Source: Nonomuraea cypriaca (GTDB lineage Bacteria > Actinomycetota > Actinomycetes > Streptosporangiales > Streptosporangiaceae). Taken from it: a stretch of 64,000 bases of DNA. The translations under genes were made by a program, and so were the position numbers. The notes under the pieces are model-generated. The model was not told where the DNA came from. It made no database searches and saw only the letters and a program-made list of their open reading frames with translations. Shown here piece after piece: positions 59,768 to 64,000 of this stretch. The stretch is from contig NZ_JADOGI010000012.1 in NCBI RefSeq assembly GCF_015645445.1, positions 23,127-87,126 on the forward strand, given 5' to 3'. How positions within the stretch are numbered: position 1 is the stretch's first letter; each line of letters begins with the position of its first letter.

Positions 59768-59789
59768 GCTAGCAAATAGGCTGAGAAAC

Positions 59790-60281
59790 ATGGAAGTGGT
59801 GCGTACCGCACGATTGGTCCTTTCTCGGGTCACGCCCGATGACCTCCCGGCCGTCCATGAGATTCACTCCGATCCACGTACGAACGTGTACAACCCCGAC
59901 GGCCCCATCGTCGACCTGGAGTCCAGTCGCGCCATGCTCGACCTCTGGCTGGCCGACTGGGCCGAACGCGGGCTCGGCTACTGGGCCGTGCGGCGAGCGG
60001 ACGAGCCGGAGGTGCTCGGCTTCGGGGGCCTGCGCCGCGCCGTCATCGGCGGCGACGAGGTGCTGAACCTCTACTACCGCTTCCGCCCGTCGGCGTGGGG
60101 CCACGGGTACGCGCTGGAACTCGTCGAGGCGGCTCTGCGGGCCGGCAAGGAGCTCGGGACGGTGGTGGCCGTGATCCGCGACGTCAACGAGCCGTCCCGC
60201 AGGGTGGCGGAACGAGCCGGCATGCACAAGGACCGCACGATCTCGTACGGCGGCGTGCCGAGCGACCTGTACGTCGCCTGA
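59790..60281 (+). CDS. GNAT-family acetyltransferase
   Basis: 163 residues of the RimJ/RimL-like Acetyltransf_3 type. It opens with VRTARLVLSRVTPDDLPAVHEI, has the LGFGGLRRAVIGGDEVLNLYYRFRPSAWGHGYALELVEAAL acetyl-CoA loop (QxxGxG equivalent AWGHGYA, about 105-111) and closes with DVNEPSRRVAERAGM. It acetylates an amino group of a protein N terminus or small molecule. It is divergent from the small gene at 59438 and shares the symmetric site between them. Confidence 0.9.
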   Translation: MEVVRTARLVLSRVTPDDLPAVHEIHSDPRTNVYNPDGPIVDLESSRAMLDLWLADWAERGLGYWAVRRADEPEVLGFGGLRRAVIGGDEVLNLYYRFRPSAWGHGYALELVEAALRAGKELGTVVAVIRDVNEPSRRVAERAGMHKDRTISYGGVPSDLYVA

Positions 60282-60288
60282 CCCGCCT

Positions 60289-61815
60289 TCATGCGGTTCT
60301 GGGCTGTTCGGCCGGGGGTGTCGACTCGGTTCGGGCCGGGCGCGAGCGCCACACGAATGCGGCGAGCACCGCCACTCCGGCCACCGCCTGAGCCACCAGG
60401 TAGGAGGCCGGATTCCCGGCCCCGGACTGCAGCGCCATCGCGGTGGGCAGGCACCCGAGCACAGCCAGGTCCACACCGGTGGCTGCCCAGGTGGCCACCC
60501 CGGTCGGGATGGCGCCGCCGGGGGTGTCGATGACCGGCATCGAGTGGTCGATCGGGCCCCGCCTGGCCATGCGCAGCGCACCGGCGGCCAGCGCCGGCGC
60601 CGCCGCCACCCCGAACAGCCACCACACCCCCGGCCCACCGGTGACGAGGGTGACGCCTGTCAGCGCGACGGCCGCCCAGACGCCGCTCACCACAGCGGGC
60701 AGGATCGCGCGGGCGGTCAGGGCCGGGCGGTGGCCCACGCCCATCAGACGGGCCAGGGCGGGGTTGTCCCTGTCCCTGCGCGCGCCCGACGTGCTCGCCG
60801 TCGCCACGGCCAGCCCGCCCAGGAGGACGGCGGCGCCGAGCGCCACAGAGGTGGCGCCCGCCTGAGCGAACACGGCAGGCAACCCGGCCGTCGCGAGCAT
60901 GGTCGCCATCCGCCCCGGCCTGCGGGCCAGGCGGCGCCAGTCCTGCCAGGCCAGGGCGAGCGGCGCGGGCAGTGACGGCCACCGCCGGGAGGTCAGCGTC
61001 CTGGCCCGCCAGTGGTTGTCCTCGGCTATCCAGGTGAGGGCGCCGGGGTCGAGGCTCGTGGCCGCGCTCGCCAGGTGCCCGGCCCGGGTCGAGGCCGCCA
61101 CGAGGGTGCGGGCGGGGATCCGGTCGAGCGACGTCCACGCCTGCCGTAGGAGCACGGCGGCGGCGACGGCGGCGCCCGAGACCGCGGCGGTCACCGCGGG
61201 CAGGGGCGCGCCCGCGGCGATGGCCAGCACGGTACGGGCCTGCCCGCTCACCGCCACCACGGCCAGCCCCAGCAGGGCGACCATCACGAACGTCAGCCAG
61301 AACTGCCACGACTGCGACGCCTGGGCCAGCACCGCCACCGCCATCCCGCCCACGACCACCGAGACGCCCAGCACCAGCGCGCCGAGCACCCGCCACACCA
61401 ACTGGTCGGGCGCGCCCAGCACCGCCAGGAACGCCAGCCCGAGCACCAGTCCCGCCACCACCGCGACCGTGCCCAGCAGTCGCCCGGTACGCCCGAGCAG
61501 CCGCTGCCGGTTCAGCGGCGAGAGCAACAACCAGGAGGCGTCGGCGGCGGGCAACCACACGGGCCCTGCCCCACGGGCCGCGACCAGGAAGCCGCCCAGG
61601 CTCAGCGCGATCAACGCCATCCCTGCGCCCATCCGCGTGGGATCGACTGCCCCGGCCAGCCCGCCGAGCATGCCGGCGACCGGGTTGCCGAGCACGGCGG
61701 CCAACATCACGAGGGAGAAGACGGTGACGTACCGGTCCAGCACCGTGGACCTGGCCCGGCCGCGGGACCGTACGAAGGCCCGTACCGACCGCACACTCAC
61801 CTCGGACGCACTCAC
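60289..61815 (-). CDS. ABC-transporter-associated membrane protein, ~12 helices
   Basis: 508 residues from GTG 61815. About twelve hydrophobic segments are seen (for example VFSLVMLAAVLGNPVAGMLGG, FWLTFVMVALLGLAVVAV, AALAAGALRMA and TGVDLAVLGCLPTAMAL), with a cytoplasmic loop rich in Arg/Asp near the middle. I think it belongs to the actinobacterial DUF6297-type permease-like group that partners an ABC ATPase, and the ATPase gene lies 116 bases upstream. The exported substrate is unknown. Longer frames toward 62220 are read-through of the ATPase gene. Confidence 0.75.
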   Translation of the reverse strand: MSASEVSVRSVRAFVRSRGRARSTVLDRYVTVFSLVMLAAVLGNPVAGMLGGLAGAVDPTRMGAGMALIALSLGGFLVAARGAGPVWLPAADASWLLLSPLNRQRLLGRTGRLLGTVAVVAGLVLGLAFLAVLGAPDQLVWRVLGALVLGVSVVVGGMAVAVLAQASQSWQFWLTFVMVALLGLAVVAVSGQARTVLAIAAGAPLPAVTAAVSGAAVAAAVLLRQAWTSLDRIPARTLVAASTRAGHLASAATSLDPGALTWIAEDNHWRARTLTSRRWPSLPAPLALAWQDWRRLARRPGRMATMLATAGLPAVFAQAGATSVALGAAVLLGGLAVATASTSGARRDRDNPALARLMGVGHRPALTARAILPAVVSGVWAAVALTGVTLVTGGPGVWWLFGVAAAPALAAGALRMARRGPIDHSMPVIDTPGGAIPTGVATWAATGVDLAVLGCLPTAMALQSGAGNPASYLVAQAVAGVAVLAAFVWRSRPARTESTPPAEQPRTA

Positions 61816-61930
61816 CTGCCCGCCCCCGCCCCACCGGTAAGCGCCGCCGAGGTCATGATTCCGGCTCCGGGTCTCATGCGGCCACCTCCGACAGTGTTTG
61901 AGGTCTGACCGGCGTGGCCGGTTGTGGGTC

Positions 61931-62554
61931 TCACGCGGCCACTCCCGACGGTGAGATCTGGCGGGCGCGGGCGGCCAGGCGGTCGTCGTGGGTGGCCATG
62001 ACGACGGTGCCGCCCGCGCTCGCGTAGTCGCCGAGCAGGTCGCCCAGGCGGCCGCGGAAACCGGTGTCCAGGCCGCGTTCAGGCTCGTCGAGCAGCAGCA
62101 ACGTGCTGGGCCTGAGCAGCGTGGAGGCCAGCGCGAGGCGCTGACGCTGCCCGGTCGACAGGTTGAGCGGCGCCGCGTCGGCCCGCTCCACCAGGGCGAA
62201 CACCTCCAGTGCCGCCTCAACCGTCATACGGGTCTCCGCGTGTACGGCTCCCATCAACTCCAGGTGCTCGCGCGCGGTGAGCCCCGGATACCAGGCGGGC
62301 TCCTCGTTCAGCAGCGCGACCCGCCGCCAGAAGGCGGAGTCGTCGGCCGGCGGCTCACCGAACACCCGCACCACGCCGGAGGTGACGGGCTGCAGCCCGG
62401 CCAGGCAGCGCAGGAGGGTGGACTTGCCGGACCCGTTCGGCCCGACCACCGCCACCACCTCGCCAGGGGACACGGTCAACGCCATCCCCCGCAGGACGGG
62501 ATTGCCGCCGAGCTCCACCGTGAGGTCGGCAACGCTGACGATCGAGGCACACAC
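61931..62554 (-). CDS. ABC transporter ATPase
   Basis: About 207 residues from GTG 62554. Walker A GPNGSGKST (about 37-45), a Q-loop replaced by LLNEEPAWYPGL, signature LSTGQRQRLALASTLL, Walker B TLLLLDEPERGLD and switch ATHDDRL. An in-frame ATG at 62644 would add a His/Asp-rich extension that looks like translated repeat DNA, so I reject it. The partner is the permease-like protein downstream. Single-subunit size suggests a homodimer working with one membrane partner. Confidence 0.87.
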   Translation of the reverse strand: MCASIVSVADLTVELGGNPVLRGMALTVSPGEVVAVVGPNGSGKSTLLRCLAGLQPVTSGVVRVFGEPPADDSAFWRRVALLNEEPAWYPGLTAREHLELMGAVHAETRMTVEAALEVFALVERADAAPLNLSTGQRQRLALASTLLRPSTLLLLDEPERGLDTGFRGRLGDLLGDYASAGGTVVMATHDDRLAARARQISPSGVAA

Positions 62555-62592
62555 CGTTCGAGCGTAGCCATTCCGCACACCCACCGCGCGGC

Positions 62593-62636
62593 CATGATCG
62601 TGGCCGCGATCGCAGTCATGATCGCGGTCATGATCG
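62593..62636. repeat. Short palindromic repeats in a divergent gap
   Basis: CATGATCG occurs at 62593, 62617 and 62629, each with the internal GATC or ATGAT core, and the perfect palindrome GCGATCGC lies at 62606-62613. The copies are 24 and 12 bases apart. They sit between the ABC ATPase start and the small gene at 62748. Confidence 0.6.
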
Positions 62637-62747
62637 CGCGGCATCGGCTGCGGGCTGCGGGCGGCGGGATCCCCGTGGGCGTAGGGGTTTTTGTCGGTGC
62701 CGGCGTCTACCTTCTATTCCCGAACACCTGTGCGACTGGAGGGTGAC

Positions 62748-63086
62748 GTGAGTGCTTCTGAGCGATTCGAGCGGGCCGCGGTGCTGGGGGTTGCCGTGGC
62801 TGAGGAGACCCGGCGGCTGCTGCGCCGCCACATGGCTCCTGGTGAGGAGGACGACGACGGCACCGTGCTGGTCGACGTGCCTTACCCCGACGCGGCCGTC
62901 GTGACCGCACTGCTGGACGTGGCGGCCGAGTGCTTCGGCGAGCGGGGCGGCTCGGTCGAGGAGACCAGGCAGGCGGCGCTGGAGACGCTCCTGCAGTTGG
63001 CCGGGTTCGACGCCGAGTCCCAGCTCAACGCGGGGGCTCCGGGGCCTGGCCCGGGTGGGCGAGGCCGCAGCGATACGCGTAGGTGA
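62748..63086 (+). CDS. Small cytoplasmic protein of unknown function
   Basis: 112 residues from GTG 62748 with GGAGGG close upstream. Helix-rich with an acidic middle (PGEEDDDGTVLVDVPYPDAAVV) and a Gly/Pro/Arg tail. No family is recognised. Its last ~60 bases overlap the 3' end of the response regulator gene on the other strand, which probably explains the odd tail composition. Codon use looks typical for the genome, so I believe it is real. Confidence 0.65.
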   Translation: MSASERFERAAVLGVAVAEETRRLLRRHMAPGEEDDDGTVLVDVPYPDAAVVTALLDVAAECFGERGGSVEETRQAALETLLQLAGFDAESQLNAGAPGPGPGGRGRSDTRR

Positions 63087-63840
63087 CGGCCTGAGCCCGG
63101 TCACGCAGGCGCGCCTTGGCGAAGAGGTTGTTGATGTGGGTCTTGACGGTCGCCTCCGTGATGTAAAGGCGGGCGGCGATCTCCGCGTTCGACAGGCCGT
63201 CGGCGATGAGGGCCAGCACGTCGGCCTCGCGCGAGGTCAGTCCGTCGGGCAGCGACCGCTTGCCCACCGCGCGGGCGGCCGGATCGCCGTCCGTTCGGCG
63301 GGGGAGGCCGGGAGCGGCCTCATCGGGCAGACGTCCGGCGCTGGTGGCCTGCCGCCTGTCCTCGCGCCCTGGGGTGCGGCGGACGTCGGGCACAGAGGGG
63401 TGCACAGGCGGCTCGGGCTGGGGTGGTGACATGGTGTCGAGGAGGCGGCGTTGCACGGTCGGGTCGAGTTGGGCGTCGCCGCGCATCACCGTGGCGACGG
63501 CCCTGGCGATCTCGTCGGAGTCGGCGTCCTTGGTGAGGAAGCCGCGCGCGCCCGCCCTCAGCGCCGCGAAGACGGACTCGTCGTCGGAATACGTGGTGAG
63601 CACCACGACCTGGGTGTCCGGGTAAGCCGACCGGATCCGCCCGGTGGCCTCAACGCCGTCCATGCGAGGCATGCGGAGGTCCATGAGCACCACGTCCGGC
63701 CGCTGCTCCTCCACCAGCCGGAGCGCCGCCGCGCCGTCGCCCGCCGAGCCCGCCACCTCGATGCCCGGCAGCAGGCCGAGCAGCAGCACCAGGCCCTCGC
63801 GCACCACGGCCTGGTCGTCGACCACGATCACCCTCGTCAT
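63025..63840 (-). CDS. NarL/LuxR-family response regulator
   Basis: 271 residues from ATG 63840, with GGAGG eight bases upstream; ATG 63876, overlapping the kinase stop, is an alternative. Receiver: VIVVDDQAVVREGLVLLLG, phospho-Asp in DVVLMDLRMPRMDG (about 54) and Lys in GFLTKDADSDEI. The LuxR helix-turn-helix is LTSREADVLALIADGLSNAEIAARLYITEATVKTHINNLFAK. The linker between domains is about 65 residues, much longer than usual and rich in Pro, Arg and Asp. It is translationally or at least transcriptionally coupled to the sensor kinase. Confidence 0.92.
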   Translation of the reverse strand: MTRVIVVDDQAVVREGLVLLLGLLPGIEVAGSAGDGAAALRLVEEQRPDVVLMDLRMPRMDGVEATGRIRSAYPDTQVVVLTTYSDDESVFAALRAGARGFLTKDADSDEIARAVATVMRGDAQLDPTVQRRLLDTMSPPQPEPPVHPSVPDVRRTPGREDRRQATSAGRLPDEAAPGLPRRTDGDPAARAVGKRSLPDGLTSREADVLALIADGLSNAEIAARLYITEATVKTHINNLFAKARLRDRAQAVTYAYRCGLAHPGQAPEPPR

Positions 63841-63872
63841 AACGGGCACCTCCGGGAAGTCTGGGCGAGAGG

Positions 63873-64000
63873 TCATGACGGCACCTTCAGGTGGACGAGG
63901 AAGGCGCCGCCCTGCTCGCCTGCCGAGAGCGTGCCTCCGAGGAGTTCGGCGCGTTCGCGCATGCCCATGAGGCCGTATCCGCCCCCGGCCGAGCCGCCCC
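63873..64000 (-). CDS. NarL-type sensor histidine kinase, 3' end (partial)
   Basis: The last 41 codons before the edge read GGGYGLMGMRERAELLGGTL, then SAGEQGGAFLVHLKVPS and stop. The GxGLxGMRER motif is the G2 box of HPK7-class kinases that partner NarL-type regulators. The bulk of the gene lies beyond the window. Its stop overlaps the possible ATG at 63876. Confidence 0.85.
   Translation of the reverse strand, partial: GGSAGGGYGLMGMRERAELLGGTLSAGEQGGAFLVHLKVPS

Noticed and set aside
62554..62644. His/Asp-rich N-terminal extension of the ABC ATPase
   Set aside because: It is translated from palindromic repeat DNA, unlike any ATPase N terminus; the conserved domain begins right after GTG 62554.

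Overview
The window is GC-rich chromosomal DNA from an actinomycete. The basis is the high GC content, frequent GTG and TTG starts, many four-base ATGA/GTGA gene overlaps, and the actinobacterial competence/replication/ribosome neighbourhood comEA-comEC-holA-rpsT-lepA. A filamentous genus of the Streptosporangiaceae type (Nonomuraea-like) is my best guess, by inference only. I see no tRNA, rRNA, CRISPR array or complete insertion sequence.

Layout. 1-1832: the end of a sarcosine oxidase gamma subunit gene, then two exported nuclease-like genes. 1837-12088: an accessory island with visibly less GC-biased codon use. Its core is a tight minus-strand cassette. In order of transcription this encodes a DUF4062-NACHT-FGE-like STAND protein, a PurM/alpha-ribazole-kinase-like ATP-binding protein, an SDR oxidoreductase, an M24-like protein, a radical SAM enzyme, a NodU/CmcH-type carbamoyltransferase and a peptide deformylase. 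An HNH nuclease gene and a Fic-family remnant lie upstream. 12122-19114: a PepSY protein with an Asp/His-rich tail, a methyltransferase, an OmpR-type two-component system, a TetR/methyltransferase divergent pair with tandem operators, and a prolyl-iminopeptidase-like hydrolase. 19172-21085: a metzincin-like metallopeptidase. 21117-28284: a glycolate/glyoxylate operon (aceB-glcD-glcE-glcF plus two IclR regulators and a DUF2277 gene) that would carry glycolate through glyoxylate to malate. 28446-32316: a DUF4097 lipoprotein, hflX and hutI.

32330-45555 is the competence/replication region. A truncated DegV reading frame precedes comEA and comEC. About 8.4 kb of amino-acid metabolism genes then separates comEC from holA: an XRE-cupin regulator, two ornithine-cyclodeaminase-family proteins, an aminotransferase, an M20 peptidase, an Lrp regulator, an MHS transporter and a threonine-dehydratase-like enzyme. 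45605-54903 holds a MarR/MFS divergent pair and a four-gene MacB/FtsX-type ABC exporter operon, with unusual short repeats at its 3' end. 55072-59020 holds a flavin-monooxygenase remnant, rpsT, a membrane-anchored TIM-barrel protein and lepA. 59025-64000 holds a thioesterase, a small possible regulator, a GNAT enzyme, an ABC transporter, a small unknown protein and a NarL-type response regulator with the end of its sensor kinase.

The strongest candidate for an undescribed system is the seven-gene cassette at 1837-10476. It joins a defence/signalling-type STAND ATPase to a set of small-molecule or peptide-tailoring enzymes in what looks like one transcription unit.
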